Assembly (NCBI GenBank): GCA_963590855.1
Contig: CAVAQT010000007.1
Location: forward strand, 18,631-82,630
DNA length: 64,000 nt
Direction: 5' to 3'
Source of the DNA: Ruminococcus_C sp963590855
GTDB taxonomy: Bacteria; Bacillota; Clostridia; Oscillospirales; Ruminococcaceae
Shown here piece after piece: positions 1 to 8,374 of this stretch. The stretch's first letter is position 1; every line of letters starts with the position of its first letter. The notes below the pieces were generated by a model. The model worked only from the letters and a program-made list of their open reading frames with translations, searched no databases and was not told the DNA's origin. Made by a program: the position numbers and the translations under genes.

Positions 1-1
1 A

Positions 2-196
2 CCCACGATCTGGGACGATTATCGGCGCATTCTGGATAAATACGAACCGGAACATGCTGAAATCGAATACATTGAGCGCTTTGCATTTTATGAGCGTGCA
101 AAAAAAGCCTATGCTGTGATCGCTACGGGAGAAACGGCGATCTATGCCAATATTCTGCTGAAAAAGGGTGTTGTTCTCCCGGAGGAAGACGCATGA
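2..196 (+). CDS. fucU: L-fucose mutarotase, RbsD/FucU family (3' end only)
   Basis: The first 64 codons visible are the C-terminal part of a protein that starts before the window. The residues run from PTIWDDYRRIL through IEYIERFAFYERAKKAYAVIATGE to NILLKKGVV, which I recognise as the end of the RbsD/FucU fold. FucU interconverts the alpha and beta anomers of L-fucose in the cytoplasm so that the isomerase receives its preferred form. The TGA stop overlaps the ATG of the kinase gene by four bases (ATGA), so the two are translationally coupled. Its position before a sugar kinase and fucI supports fucose rather than ribose as substrate. The N-terminal half, with the catalytic histidine, lies outside the window, so function rests on the C-terminus and context. 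Confidence 0.8.
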   Translation, partial: PTIWDDYRRILDKYEPEHAEIEYIERFAFYERAKKAYAVIATGETAIYANILLKKGVVLPEEDA

Positions 197-1620
197 TGCG
201 CTATGTGCTGGCGCTGGACTTGGGCGCGTCTTCGGGAAGAGCCATGCTGGCAGGTTATGACGGAAAGACCATCACGCTTCAGGAAGTACACCGCTTTTCC
301 AATGATCCCATTGCGAGGGACGGCAAGCTGTACTGGAATATTCCCCGTCTGATGGAAGAGATCGAACAGGGAATGCAGGAGGCTTATGCAATTGCGCCGT
401 ATGAAAGCGTTGCTGTGGATACCTGGGGCGTGGATTATGGAATGTTAAAAGCAGACGGTACTCTCCTGGAACTGCCGCGGCATTATCGGGACAGCAGAAC
501 AAATGGCATTTTGGAGAAGGTTTCTGATGTGCTCTCACCGGAGGAACTCTACCGCCGCACAGGGACACAGGTCATGGAGATCAATACGCTGTTTCAACTG
601 ATCTGTCAGCGTGACAACGGCGGCTTTGCTGCCTGTGATAAGATCCTGCCAATGCCGGATCTGTTTGCCTATCTGTTGACCGGAACGATTTCCGCAGAGC
701 GCTCCATTGCCAGTACGACGCAGATGCTTTCCGCAGAAACTGGCACATGGGACACTGCACTTCTGGAGCTTTTCCGCATACCAACCCGTATTTTGCCGGA
801 AATCGCAGAAAGCGGTTCGGATAAGGGTACTCTTTCGCCTGAAATGCAGAAAAAACTGGGACTTCCGGCAATTCGGGTGACAGCGGTCTGTGGTCATGAT
901 ACCCAATGTGCAGCCTTTGCCGCACCAGCAAAAACGGCGCAGCATATCTTTTTGAGCTGCGGCACCTGGTCGTTGTTTGGAACGGAACTGGCACAGCCGG
1001 TTCTGTCGGTACAAGCTGCATCACTGGCACTGTCCAACGAGGTGGGATATGAGAAATGTGTGACGTTTCTCAAGAACATTATCGGATTGTGGCTTTTGCA
1101 GGAATCGCGCCGGGAATATGCCCGTCAGGGACAGATCTACAGCTTTGCAGAGATCGAATCCATGGCGCGTCTGTCTCATGAACCGTCCTGTACCATTGAC
1201 CCGGATGATCCGGTGTTTGTGCCGCCGGGAGATATTCCGGGCCGCATTCAGGCATATTGCCGAAAGACAGGACAGCATGTTCCGGAGACACCAGGAGCGA
1301 TTTTTCGGTGCATCTATGAAAGCTTAGCACGGAAGTACCGGAAAGCGCTGGAAGAACTGGAAACCTGCACCGGAGAAACCTACCCGGTGATCCATATCAT
1401 GGGCGGCGGTGTGAAGGACAGCCTGCTCTGCCAGATGACTGCGGATTTTTGTCAGCGTCTTGTGATTGCCGGCCCGGTGGAAGCCACTGTGTACGGCAAT
1501 GCGGCGATCCAGTTTTTGACTTTAGGCGCAATTGCATCGCCCAAGGCGGCACACGACTGTATCGCCGCTTCTGAAACAATCCAAAAATACCATCCGAGTG
1601 CTTTTCCCGGAGTGAACTGA
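193..1620 (+). CDS. FGGY sugar kinase, rhamnulokinase type (probable L-fuculokinase)
   Basis: This 475-residue cytoplasmic kinase would phosphorylate L-fuculose (or L-rhamnulose) at O1 with ATP. The N-terminal ATP-binding motif is DLGASSGRAML (residues 9-19), followed by VAVDTWGVDYG (74-83). The GHDT motif at 234-237 carries the catalytic base Asp236, and MGGGVKDSLLCQ near residue 400 is the second ATP-binding loop. Length and motifs match RhaB better than enterobacterial FucK. Because it sits between fucU and fucI with only about 20 bp to fucI, I infer that it acts as the fuculokinase of this operon. A Shine-Dalgarno GGAGGAA lies 5-6 nt upstream of the chosen ATG; the next codon is also ATG and could be used. 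Substrate assignment is inference; family membership is firm. Confidence 0.85.
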   Translation: MMRYVLALDLGASSGRAMLAGYDGKTITLQEVHRFSNDPIARDGKLYWNIPRLMEEIEQGMQEAYAIAPYESVAVDTWGVDYGMLKADGTLLELPRHYRDSRTNGILEKVSDVLSPEELYRRTGTQVMEINTLFQLICQRDNGGFAACDKILPMPDLFAYLLTGTISAERSIASTTQMLSAETGTWDTALLELFRIPTRILPEIAESGSDKGTLSPEMQKKLGLPAIRVTAVCGHDTQCAAFAAPAKTAQHIFLSCGTWSLFGTELAQPVLSVQAASLALSNEVGYEKCVTFLKNIIGLWLLQESRREYARQGQIYSFAEIESMARLSHEPSCTIDPDDPVFVPPGDIPGRIQAYCRKTGQHVPETPGAIFRCIYESLARKYRKALEELETCTGETYPVIHIMGGGVKDSLLCQMTADFCQRLVIAGPVEATVYGNAAIQFLTLGAIASPKAAHDCIAASETIQKYHPSAFPGVN

Positions 1621-1640
1621 ATAAGAAATGAGGAAATGAC

Positions 1641-3440
1641 ATGTATCCTAGAATTGGTATCCGTCCCGTAATTGACGGCAGACAATTTGGTGTTCGTGAG
1701 GATCTGGAAGAACAGACCATGAACATGGCATATGCTGCCAAGGAACTGATCGAATCGAATCTGCGCTATCCTGATGGGACAAAGGTGGAGTGTGTGATCG
1801 CTCCCACCACCATTGGCGGCGGCGCAGAAGCATATGAATGTGAAACCTTTTTCCAGACCCAGAATGTCTGCGCGACCTTGTCTGTCACACCCTGCTGGTG
1901 CTATGGCAGCGAGACCATGGATCTGAACCCGCTGACCATTAAGGCAGTCTGGGGCTTCAACGGAACAGAGCGCCCGGGCGCAGTTTATTTGGCAGCATGC
2001 ATGGCCGCCCATGCACAGCGCGGACTTCCGGCGTTTTCCATCTATGGACACGATGTGCAGGATAAGGACGATCAGAATATTCCGGCAGATGTTCGGGAAA
2101 AGATCCTGCGCTTCGCAAAGTGCGCTGTTGCTGTTGGCGTAATGCGCAATAAGGCATATGTAGGACTGGGCGGTGTTTCCATGGGCATTGCCGGCTCGTA
2201 CTGCAACTCCGACTTTTTCCAGAAATACCTGGGCATTCGCGCCGAGTGGGTAGATCTGACAGAGATCCTGCGCCGCATCCATCTGGGAATTTACGATCAC
2301 GATGAATACGAAAAGGCATTGGCATGGGTCAAGGAGAATTGTCCGGAGGGCTATGATGTCAACAAAGATGTGCCCGAGGATAAGGAAATCGATCCGTTTG
2401 GCATCAAGAAGCCCCGGACACCGGAAGAAAAGGCAAAGGAATGGGAATTTATTGTCAAGTTCACACTGATCGTGCGGGACATTTTCTATGGCAATCCCAA
2501 GCTTTTGGAAATGGGCTGGGAAGAAGAGAGCCACGGCAGAAATGCCATTTTGGGCGGATTCCAGGGTCAGCGCATGTGGACAGACTGGCTGCCCAATGGC
2601 GACTTTACCGAAGCCATTCTCAATTCCAGCTTTGACTGGAACGGAAAGAAAGAACCGACCATTCTGGCGACAGAGAACGACGGCCTGAACGGTACTGCCA
2701 TGCTGTTCGGCAAGCTGCTGACCGGTACGGCAACCATTTTTGCTGATGTCCGCACCTATTGGAGTCCGGAGGCAGTAAAGCGTGTGACAGGCGTAACACC
2801 TACGGGAAAGGCTGCAAACGGCTTTATCCACCTCATCAACAGCGGTGCGGCTGCACTGGACGGCACTGGTGCCTGCAAGGATACCGATGGAAACGGCGTC
2901 ATGAAGCCCTGGTGGAATGTGACAGATCCGGATATTCAGGCGATGCTGAAGGCAACAGACTGGGCACCGGCAAACCTGGGCTATTTCCGGGGCGGCGGCT
3001 TTTCTTCGCATTACCGTACTCGTGCAGAAATGCCGGTAACAATGATCCGTTTGAACATCCTCAACGGCACACAGCCGCTGCTGCAAATCGCAGAGGGCTA
3101 TACTGTTGATCTGCCGGATGAGATCCATAAGCCGTTGGATGAGCGCACCGACAAGACCTGGCCGACCACCTGGTTTGTGCCGAATCTTACCGGTGAGGGC
3201 GCATTTGCAGATGTGTATCATGTGATGGCAAACTGGGGGGCAAACCACGGCTGCCTGGCATATGGGCATATTGGCGCTGATCTGATTACACTGGCAAGCA
3301 TGCTGCGGATTCCGGTTTCCATGCATAATGTACCGGAAGAACGGATCTATCGTCCGCACACCTGGAGTGCTTACGGCACAAAGGATCTGGAGGCGGCTGA
3401 CTATCGCGCCTGCGCAGATTATGGCCCGATTTATCGATAA
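1641..3440 (+). CDS. fucI: L-fucose isomerase
   Basis: FucI (599 residues) converts L-fucose to L-fuculose, the second step of the pathway after FucU. The family is about 590 residues long, and this one is full length. Family blocks include the N-terminal PRIGIRPVIDGRQFGVRE, the ATENDGLNGT segment and DVRTYW, which supply the two acidic metal ligands (Glu and Asp, Mn2+ in known enzymes), and NWGANHGCLAYGHIGADL. The C-terminal SMHNV His completes the site. It follows the kinase by 20 bp with a GAGGAAA ribosome site. No aldolase (FucA) or transporter is visible downstream; these must lie before the window or elsewhere. Two hairpins after the stop probably end the transcript. A long antisense open frame on the other strand is a codon-usage artefact. 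Confidence 0.95.
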   Translation: MYPRIGIRPVIDGRQFGVREDLEEQTMNMAYAAKELIESNLRYPDGTKVECVIAPTTIGGGAEAYECETFFQTQNVCATLSVTPCWCYGSETMDLNPLTIKAVWGFNGTERPGAVYLAACMAAHAQRGLPAFSIYGHDVQDKDDQNIPADVREKILRFAKCAVAVGVMRNKAYVGLGGVSMGIAGSYCNSDFFQKYLGIRAEWVDLTEILRRIHLGIYDHDEYEKALAWVKENCPEGYDVNKDVPEDKEIDPFGIKKPRTPEEKAKEWEFIVKFTLIVRDIFYGNPKLLEMGWEEESHGRNAILGGFQGQRMWTDWLPNGDFTEAILNSSFDWNGKKEPTILATENDGLNGTAMLFGKLLTGTATIFADVRTYWSPEAVKRVTGVTPTGKAANGFIHLINSGAAALDGTGACKDTDGNGVMKPWWNVTDPDIQAMLKATDWAPANLGYFRGGGFSSHYRTRAEMPVTMIRLNILNGTQPLLQIAEGYTVDLPDEIHKPLDERTDKTWPTTWFVPNLTGEGAFADVYHVMANWGANHGCLAYGHIGADLITLASMLRIPVSMHNVPEERIYRPHTWSAYGTKDLEAADYRACADYGPIYR

Positions 3441-3472
3441 ACCCAACTTTTCTGCATGTACTTGCGGAATGC

Positions 3473-3503
3473 TGTTGATGTGTTTTGTTTAGAAGCATCA
3501 ACA
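3473..3503. repeat. 8-bp inverted repeat after fucI
   Basis: TGTTGATG and CATCAACA form a perfect 8-bp stem around a 15-nt loop just 33 bp after the fucI stop. There is no T tract, so it is more likely an mRNA 3' end stabiliser or protein site than a terminator. Confidence 0.35.
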
Positions 3504-3564
3504 AACTCTAAGAAGCTGGATACCGCACCTTCGGGGCGGATTCCATAAATTTCAGTTGCGCGCA

Positions 3565-3602
3565 GAAAGCCGTTCCCGGGATGCACCCTGGGGACGGCTT
3601 TC
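3565..3602 (+). terminator. Long hairpin, possible terminator of the fucose operon
   Basis: GAAAGCCGTTCCC pairs with GGGGACGGCTTTC (13 bp, one GU), and the loop can add GGG/CCC. Only short T runs follow, so termination may be weak or factor-assisted. The rest of 3441-3814 shows no convincing gene. Confidence 0.45.
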
Positions 3603-3814
3603 GCATTGCTTTCACTGCGGAAGATTCCGGCAGCGGCGGCGTTTGCTGCAGCGCGGCGCAGGTCAGCGCAGCAGCGGCAAGTTTACGTTTCCAAACGGGC
3701 TGCAAGAAGGCAGCACTCCTTTCAGGGCAGATTTATCGGCTTTCTGTATAGTATATTATGAAACACGCTGCAATATGTTCGCAGCTGTCATCATTTCTAT
3801 TCGCTTTCTGTGCG

Positions 3815-3843
3815 TTGACAAACCTTGCATCAGGTGCTATAAT
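3815..3843 (+). promoter_or_regulatory. Sigma-A promoter for the deacetylase-cobO unit
   Basis: TTGACA (3815-3820), a 17-nt spacer and TATAAT (3838-3843). This is a full consensus match, and an extended TG lies one base before the -10. Predicted start is near 3850, giving a roughly 75-nt leader. Confidence 0.85.
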
Positions 3844-3925
3844 GACAGCAGCGAGAAGAACTTGTCTCTGCACTATTTCTTGTGGAAACGCGTTCTAAAA
3901 CTGAAAATGTAAAAGGAGCATGCAT

Positions 3926-4633
3926 ATGGACTGGAAAAAGAAGTATAAAAAGGCACTGACATTCAGCTATGATGACGGCAATGAACAAGACAAAAAGCTG
4001 CTGGAGATCCTGAACCGCTATGGCATGAAATGTACTTTTAATGTCAATACCGGATTGGATCACGATCATGGCACCTGGACATATCGGGATGTTCTGGAAG
4101 TGCATCGGCTGAATCTGGCGGAGTGCCCGGGTTTGTATGACGGACACGAGATGGCAGTGCATGGAGTATATCATTATAACCTGACTGAACTCTCTCCGGC
4201 GGAACTGACCGCAGAATTGCAGGGGAATGCCGACGCGATCCAAAAGATCTACGGAACAGCTCCTGTGGGAATGGCGTACCCGTACGGTGTCTACAATGAT
4301 GCGGTTATTGCAGAACTGCGGCGAATGGGAATCGGCTATGCCCGCGGGGTGGAGAGCTCCCATTCCTTTGCAGTGCAGGACGACTTGATGCGATTCCGTC
4401 CTACCTGTCACCACGATGATCCGATGCTGTTTGATCTGGCGGAACAGTTTTTGCAGTCGGAACCGGAAACACCGCAGATTTTTTATGTCTGGGGACACAG
4501 CTATGAACTGGAAGGACAGCAGAACTGGGATCGATTGGAGCAGTTCTGCGAGATGATGGCAGGGAAAACGGATATTTTCTACGGTACTAATCGGGAAGTC
4601 TTGCTGCCGGAATGGGAGAATCGGGAAAAATGA
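3926..4633 (+). CDS. Polysaccharide deacetylase (NodB domain) family protein
   Basis: This 235-residue protein is a carbohydrate esterase 4 (NodB) homologue. Motif 1 is TFSYDDG (residues 11-17) with the catalytic base and metal Asp pair. Motif 2 is the His-x3-His of HGVYH, and motif 3 is the MAYPYG segment. There is no signal peptide or membrane anchor, so it is predicted to be cytoplasmic. It would act on soluble acetylated sugars or oligosaccharides rather than on cell-wall peptidoglycan. I chose the ATG at 3926 because AAGGAG at 3913-3918 is 7 nt upstream; the ATG at 3920 is too close to it. Its stop overlaps the start of the adenosyltransferase (ATGA), so the two are coupled, although no functional link between them is obvious. 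The exact substrate is unknown. Confidence 0.8.
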   Translation: MDWKKKYKKALTFSYDDGNEQDKKLLEILNRYGMKCTFNVNTGLDHDHGTWTYRDVLEVHRLNLAECPGLYDGHEMAVHGVYHYNLTELSPAELTAELQGNADAIQKIYGTAPVGMAYPYGVYNDAVIAELRRMGIGYARGVESSHSFAVQDDLMRFRPTCHHDDPMLFDLAEQFLQSEPETPQIFYVWGHSYELEGQQNWDRLEQFCEMMAGKTDIFYGTNREVLLPEWENREK

Positions 4634-5154
4634 GTGGTTTGGTGCATGTTTACTGCGGTGACGGCAAAGGAAAAACAACGGCGGCAATGGGACTTGCGAT
4701 GCGCTGTGCCGGCTGGCAAAAGGCTGTGCTTGTGGCACAGTTTATGAAACAGGATCATTCCGGAGAACGCCGTGTTCTGGAACAGCTGCCGCAGGTGACG
4801 CTTTGGGAAACATATCCCAGCGCAAAGTTTTCATTTCGTATGACAACAGAGGAAAAGCAGGCAGCAGCGGCGTGGTATCAGACGCAGTTTCGAGAAATTG
4901 TTAATACCGTACAGCAAGGCTCGTTTCGCCTTTTGGTGCTGGATGAACTGCTTTCCTGTATTTCCTGCGGCTTTTTGCCGGAGCAGGATGTCCTCAGTTT
5001 TATCAGCAGCCGTCCGGAAGAACTGGAAGTTGTCATTACCGGCAGAAATCCCAGTCCGGCACTGCTGGAACAAGCGGACTATGTTACAGAGATGACACAG
5101 CAGAAGCATCCTTATGAAAAGGGAATTGCGGCACGAAAAGGGATCGAATATTAG
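4630..5154 (+). CDS. cobO: Cob(I)yrinic acid a,c-diamide adenosyltransferase
   Basis: The 174-residue protein belongs to the CobO/BtuR/CobA-type corrinoid adenosyltransferases. These transfer the adenosyl group of ATP to Co(I) to make adenosylcobalamin or its precursor. The inverted P-loop is clear: HVYCGDGKGKTTAAMGLAMRCAG near the N-terminus. VLDELLSCISCGFL matches the Walker B-like VLDE block, and EVVITGRNPSPALLEQADYVTEM is the family C-terminal block. The chosen ATG overlaps the stop of the upstream deacetylase; a longer in-frame start at 4612 would lie inside that gene without a better ribosome site. No other cobalamin gene is nearby, so it probably serves corrinoid salvage. It is well conserved, and I am confident of the family. 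Confidence 0.9.
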   Translation: MSGLVHVYCGDGKGKTTAAMGLAMRCAGWQKAVLVAQFMKQDHSGERRVLEQLPQVTLWETYPSAKFSFRMTTEEKQAAAAWYQTQFREIVNTVQQGSFRLLVLDELLSCISCGFLPEQDVLSFISSRPEELEVVITGRNPSPALLEQADYVTEMTQQKHPYEKGIAARKGIEY

Positions 5155-5186
5155 CGTGTGTTTCCGCGCATTTTATAGGAACACAC

Positions 5187-5205
5187 TTTAGGCAATACTG
5201 CAAAA
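5187..5205 (+). repeat. Dispersed 19-bp repeat, copy 1
   Basis: TTTAGGCAATACTGCAAAA here and TTTAGGCAATACTTCAAAA at 41161-41179 differ at one of 19 bases. Both copies lie at or just after a gene's stop codon and before its terminator hairpin. Confidence 0.5.
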
Positions 5206-5229
5206 ATTCACCTATTGACATTGCTTAAA

Positions 5230-5270
5230 AAACAGCGGTATGCGCATTTCAGGCGCATACCGCTGTTTCT
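5230..5270. terminator. Bidirectional terminator between cobO and the patatin gene
   Basis: AAACAGCGGTATGCGC pairs perfectly with GCGCATACCGCTGTTT (16 bp) around the 7-nt loop ATTTCAG. A and T flanks on both sides allow it to stop both converging genes. Confidence 0.85.
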
Positions 5271-5298
5271 GTATCATATCCAATTTGGTCAAACATAT

Positions 5299-6153
5299 TT
5301 ATGATGTGTGCAGTTCTTCTCCCAGAAAAGCCCTTATTTCTTCCCAACGCTGTTCAACCAGATCGCAGCCGTGCCGATAGTAAGCCCGGATCTTATCTTC
5401 GTTCTGCGTGAACAGCGGAATCGGTGCGACCTGCGGACGAAAGACCAGAGCCTTTCCATCTTTCTGGGCTTTTTCCAATGCGGCTGCCTGCGCCTCATAG
5501 CAGGAGATCCGCGTCAAAATGGCACGGTACAGCATAGGATATTTTTTGCCGTACAATCTTCGCAAAATCGGCCGAAACTTCGTATAATCAGTCGGCCGGG
5601 CATTTTCACCGCCGGTGAGAACAACTAGAACCTTGTCGCATCCCTGCTCCAACAGATGGGAAAAGGGGATGGGGTCGGCGATGCTGCCGTCAATGTAGTG
5701 CTTGCCGTCCAGTTCCACCGGCTCACAGATAATGGGGAGGGCGCAGGAGGCTTTTATGGCGGTGAACAGCCGCCGCTTGTCGCCAAAATCCCGTAGATAT
5801 GCCGGACTTCCGTCCTCGCAGCAGGTGGCAACAAAATCGGTCTGCATGATTTCCGGCTGCTGACATGCATCCCAGTCGATGCGGTTTGCATATTCATATG
5901 CCATGTGATCCAGATTCAAAAAACGTCCGGTGTGTGCCATATGGCGAATGCCGAAATAGCGCTCATGCCGTTCCATGATCATCATTTCCAGCGCAACGCC
6001 CTGTTGTCTGGAACGATAGCTTAAGACGCATCCTGCTCCGGCAGAAGTGCCGGACGCTGCCGCAGCGTAAAATTGATGCGCCATCAGTGCATCAATTACT
6101 CCTGCGGTAAAAGAACTGCGCTCTGCGCCGCCCTCTAGTGCAATGCCGATCAT
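5299..6153 (-). CDS. Patatin-like phospholipase family protein
   Basis: This 284-residue predicted acyl hydrolase has the complete patatin catalytic set. The oxyanion loop is GGAERSSF (8-15), the nucleophile elbow is GTSAG (35-39, Ser37), and the catalytic Asp is Asp155 in the DGS motif. The order and spacing match the YjjU/RssA-type bacterial patatins of the Ser-Asp dyad family. No signal peptide or lipid anchor is visible, so it is probably cytoplasmic and acts on phospholipids or acyl esters, as known members do. It is a single-gene unit with its own consensus promoter upstream and a shared terminator downstream. It stands divergently from rpe. The natural substrate is not predictable. Confidence 0.85.
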   Translation of the reverse strand: MIGIALEGGAERSSFTAGVIDALMAHQFYAAAASGTSAGAGCVLSYRSRQQGVALEMMIMERHERYFGIRHMAHTGRFLNLDHMAYEYANRIDWDACQQPEIMQTDFVATCCEDGSPAYLRDFGDKRRLFTAIKASCALPIICEPVELDGKHYIDGSIADPIPFSHLLEQGCDKVLVVLTGGENARPTDYTKFRPILRRLYGKKYPMLYRAILTRISCYEAQAAALEKAQKDGKALVFRPQVAPIPLFTQNEDKIRAYYRHGCDLVEQRWEEIRAFLGEELHTS

Positions 6154-6218
6154 GAAACCGTATTCCTCCTTTTTGGGGTGAGTTGTTCCGGAACACGCGT
6201 CCGGACAGGATACCTTTT

Positions 6219-6247
6219 ATTATATCGGATTTCCAGGCTTTTGTCAA
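6219..6247 (-). promoter_or_regulatory. Sigma-A promoter of the patatin gene
   Basis: Read on the minus strand: TTGACA (6247-6242), 17 nt, TATAAT (6224-6219), a perfect consensus. The start would be near 6212, giving a leader of about 60 nt. Confidence 0.85.
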
Positions 6248-6319
6248 GTTTTCGACAAAACTGCTCTGCATCCAGCGGGATCGCCCGGAAAAAAATATGC
6301 CGTTCCGGAGAAAACGCTA

Positions 6320-6348
6320 TTGACGAACCTCGCGATTTATTATATAAT
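6320..6348 (+). promoter_or_regulatory. Sigma-A promoter of rpe
   Basis: TTGACG (6320-6325), 17-nt spacer, TATAAT (6343-6348). It diverges from the patatin promoter with about 70 bp between the two -35 boxes. Confidence 0.8.
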
Positions 6349-6425
6349 AAAAAGTAAGATATTGCGGTGCGCGGAAGAATTGTCTTTCGGATGCGCCGCA
6401 GATTTCGGAGAGGAGCGTTACGCTT

Positions 6426-7094
6426 TTGAAAAAAATAGAAATTTCTGCCTCGATTCTGAGCGCAGATATGGCAAATCTGACGGCAGTGACAGAGGGACTG
6501 GAGCATGCCGGTCTGGATATGCTGCACTTTGATGTTATGGACGGTCAGTTTGTACCGAATATTACATTTGGCATGCCGGTCTTGGCTGCAGTAGATCACT
6601 GCACCAATTTGTTTTTGGATGTGCATCTGATGATTGCAGACCCGCTGCGCTATGTAAAACAGTTTGCAGAAGCTGGCGCAGATCTGATTACATTCCACAT
6701 TGAGAGCAGCAGCGACCCGGCGGAGACCATCGCCGCAATACACAATGCCGGTGTAAAAGCCGGGATCGTATTAAAGCCGGGAACATCCTGGGAAGCGGCG
6801 ATCCCCTATTTGGATCAGGTCGAAGTGGTTTTGGTTATGACGGTAGAACCGGGCTTTGGCGGTCAGTCGTTCCTTTGGGACATGGTAGAAAAGGTAAAGG
6901 CACTGCGGCAGTATGCCCAGGCGCATCAACTGTCATACCAGATCGAGGTGGACGGCGGCATCAATGCCGAAACCGCACCGCATGTGATCGAAGCCGGCGC
7001 AGAAATTCTGGTGATCGGAAGCTATTTGTTCCGGCAGGCAGACCCGAAAGCGGCAATGGATGCGATCCGGGAAGAAGCAGCAAAAATGGCATAA
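6426..7094 (+). CDS. rpe: Ribulose-phosphate 3-epimerase
   Basis: Rpe (222 residues) interconverts D-ribulose 5-phosphate and D-xylulose 5-phosphate in the pentose phosphate pathway. This cytoplasmic TIM-barrel enzyme shows every family block: the N-terminal ISASILSADMANL, HFDVMDGQFVPNITFG with a metal and catalytic Asp, LDVHLMIADP, VMTVEPGFGGQSF, EVDGGI with the second catalytic Asp, and the phosphate-binding GSYLF. The start is TTG at 6426, 10 nt after AGGAG at 6411-6415; there is no usable ATG in frame close by. It is followed after 52 bp by the DUF4015-like gene, probably on the same transcript. Full length for the family. Confidence 0.95.
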   Translation: MKKIEISASILSADMANLTAVTEGLEHAGLDMLHFDVMDGQFVPNITFGMPVLAAVDHCTNLFLDVHLMIADPLRYVKQFAEAGADLITFHIESSSDPAETIAAIHNAGVKAGIVLKPGTSWEAAIPYLDQVEVVLVMTVEPGFGGQSFLWDMVEKVKALRQYAQAHQLSYQIEVDGGINAETAPHVIEAGAEILVIGSYLFRQADPKAAMDAIREEAAKMA

Positions 7095-7146
7095 GAGCCT
7101 GTTTGGCATTCTCATGTGACGCAGCGCTCTAAGAGGAGGCGGAAAC

Positions 7147-8295
7147 GTGCAACCAAAACGGCAGCCAAAAGTACATACTTATTCCAGAAAGCGGCGGCGT
7201 AAAGCAAGTCCCGGCAGAACGATCTTGTCGATCGGATTCACGTTTCTGGCGGCGGGTGCTGTCGGTGTTGTGGGATACAGCATCGCCAAGCCGATCCTGC
7301 AGTATTCAGGCGCGGAGAGCAGCATCACAGCAGAAAGTACAGCAGAGCCGCCAGAAAGCGGCACTGTGACGGAAGAAACTGCTGTGTCTAGTGAAGCAGC
7401 TCCGGCAGTGACCACAGAAGCGGCAGAGCCGGCTGCTTCGGCGTGCCAGGAAGGCTATGTGCTTCCGGTATCATCGCTGGATAGTATGCAGACTTTTTCT
7501 GCGGCAGTGGCTTCAGCGCGGACGCTTTTGCCGGATGGCAAGCTTCTGGTCATTCCGCTGAAAATTGCCGGCGGTGAACTGCGGTATCAGACGAGTGTAG
7601 AACTGGCGAAAACCTGCGGCGCTGCAAAGGGCAGCATATCGCTGTCGGAAATGGTGCAGACGGCACAGCAGCAGGGCTGGACGCCGGTGGCGCAGTTGAG
7701 TCTGCTACAGGATCACTTGCTCCCGGACGCAGATGCAGATGCCGGATTTCGCGTAACGGATGGCAGCCGCTGGCTGGACAATACCAAAGAAAACGGCGGA
7801 AAGGCATGGACCAGTCCGTTCAGTAATGTGACAGTGCAGTATTTGCAGGACATTACCGAGGAGGTTACAACAGCCGGTTTTTCTCAGATCTGGTGCAGGG
7901 ATGTGATTTTTCCCAGCTTCCGGGATTCCGATCTGACTTATATCGGGGAATCTGTGCAGGATCCGGAGAGAGGGCAGGCATTGGTGCAGTTGGTGAACCG
8001 ATTGGCGCAGACTGCCGGGAATGTACCGCTGTGGGTGGAGACCGACGCGCTTGCGGCAGCAGATGGTACAGCAGAAGTGTTTGCACCGGAGCAACTGACT
8101 GTATCCGGTACAGTGCTGGATTTTCAGGCAGAAACCGGGCAGACCACAGCGGTTTTGTCGCAGGTGCAGGCAAAAGCACCGGAGATGCCGTTGTGCGTTG
8201 CCGCAGAAGCCGGGACTGATCCGGCTGGTGAAATTCAACAGCTGAAAACTGCGGCAGGGCAGCGCGCAGCAGGCGTGGTGCTGACAGGAGAATAA
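7147..8295 (+). CDS. Membrane-anchored protein with a DUF4015-like glycoside-hydrolase fold
   Basis: The 382-residue protein starts with a very basic N-terminus (residues 1-25), then one membrane segment (about 26-47), then a Ser/Thr/Glu/Ala-rich linker to about residue 100. It is therefore anchored in the membrane with the rest outside. The extracellular part contains WTSPFSNVTVQYLQDITEEVTTAGFSQIWCRDVIFPSF, which resembles the DUF4015 (putative glycosidase TIM barrel) pattern of an N/SP pair, a helix with EE, GF, and a D-x2-xFP strand end. The usual DYIRFP-type motif is altered to RDVIFP. The start is GTG with GAGGAGG 7 nt upstream. It lies between rpe and hprK, both unrelated. Fold assignment is by pattern only, and activity is unknown. 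Confidence 0.5.
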   Translation: MQPKRQPKVHTYSRKRRRKASPGRTILSIGFTFLAAGAVGVVGYSIAKPILQYSGAESSITAESTAEPPESGTVTEETAVSSEAAPAVTTEAAEPAASACQEGYVLPVSSLDSMQTFSAAVASARTLLPDGKLLVIPLKIAGGELRYQTSVELAKTCGAAKGSISLSEMVQTAQQQGWTPVAQLSLLQDHLLPDADADAGFRVTDGSRWLDNTKENGGKAWTSPFSNVTVQYLQDITEEVTTAGFSQIWCRDVIFPSFRDSDLTYIGESVQDPERGQALVQLVNRLAQTAGNVPLWVETDALAAADGTAEVFAPEQLTVSGTVLDFQAETGQTTAVLSQVQAKAPEMPLCVAAEAGTDPAGEIQQLKTAAGQRAAGVVLTGE

Positions 8296-8374
8296 AAAGG
8301 CAATTTTGCAGAAAGTGCTTTTCTGTGAACGGATAAACCAGACAAATTGAAAAAGACAAAAGGAGTTGGTCATT

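Noticed and set aside
1452..3446. 664-codon open frame on the minus strand opposite fucI
   Set aside because: It lies entirely over an intact fucI, has a Cys/His/Arg-rich composition and no motif; biased codons of fucI keep the antisense frame open.
3881..3895. cre-like sequence (TGGAAACGCGTTCT) before the deacetylase
   Set aside because: Three mismatches to the CcpA consensus; too weak to list despite hprK in the genome.
3556..3912. 118-codon plus-strand frame between fucI and the deacetylase
   Set aside because: Runs through the hairpin at 3565 and the consensus promoter at 3815-3843; Arg/Cys-rich with no family resemblance.
6150..6743. 197-codon minus-strand frame over the rpe promoter region
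   Set aside because: Overlaps divergent promoters and the start of rpe; no motif.
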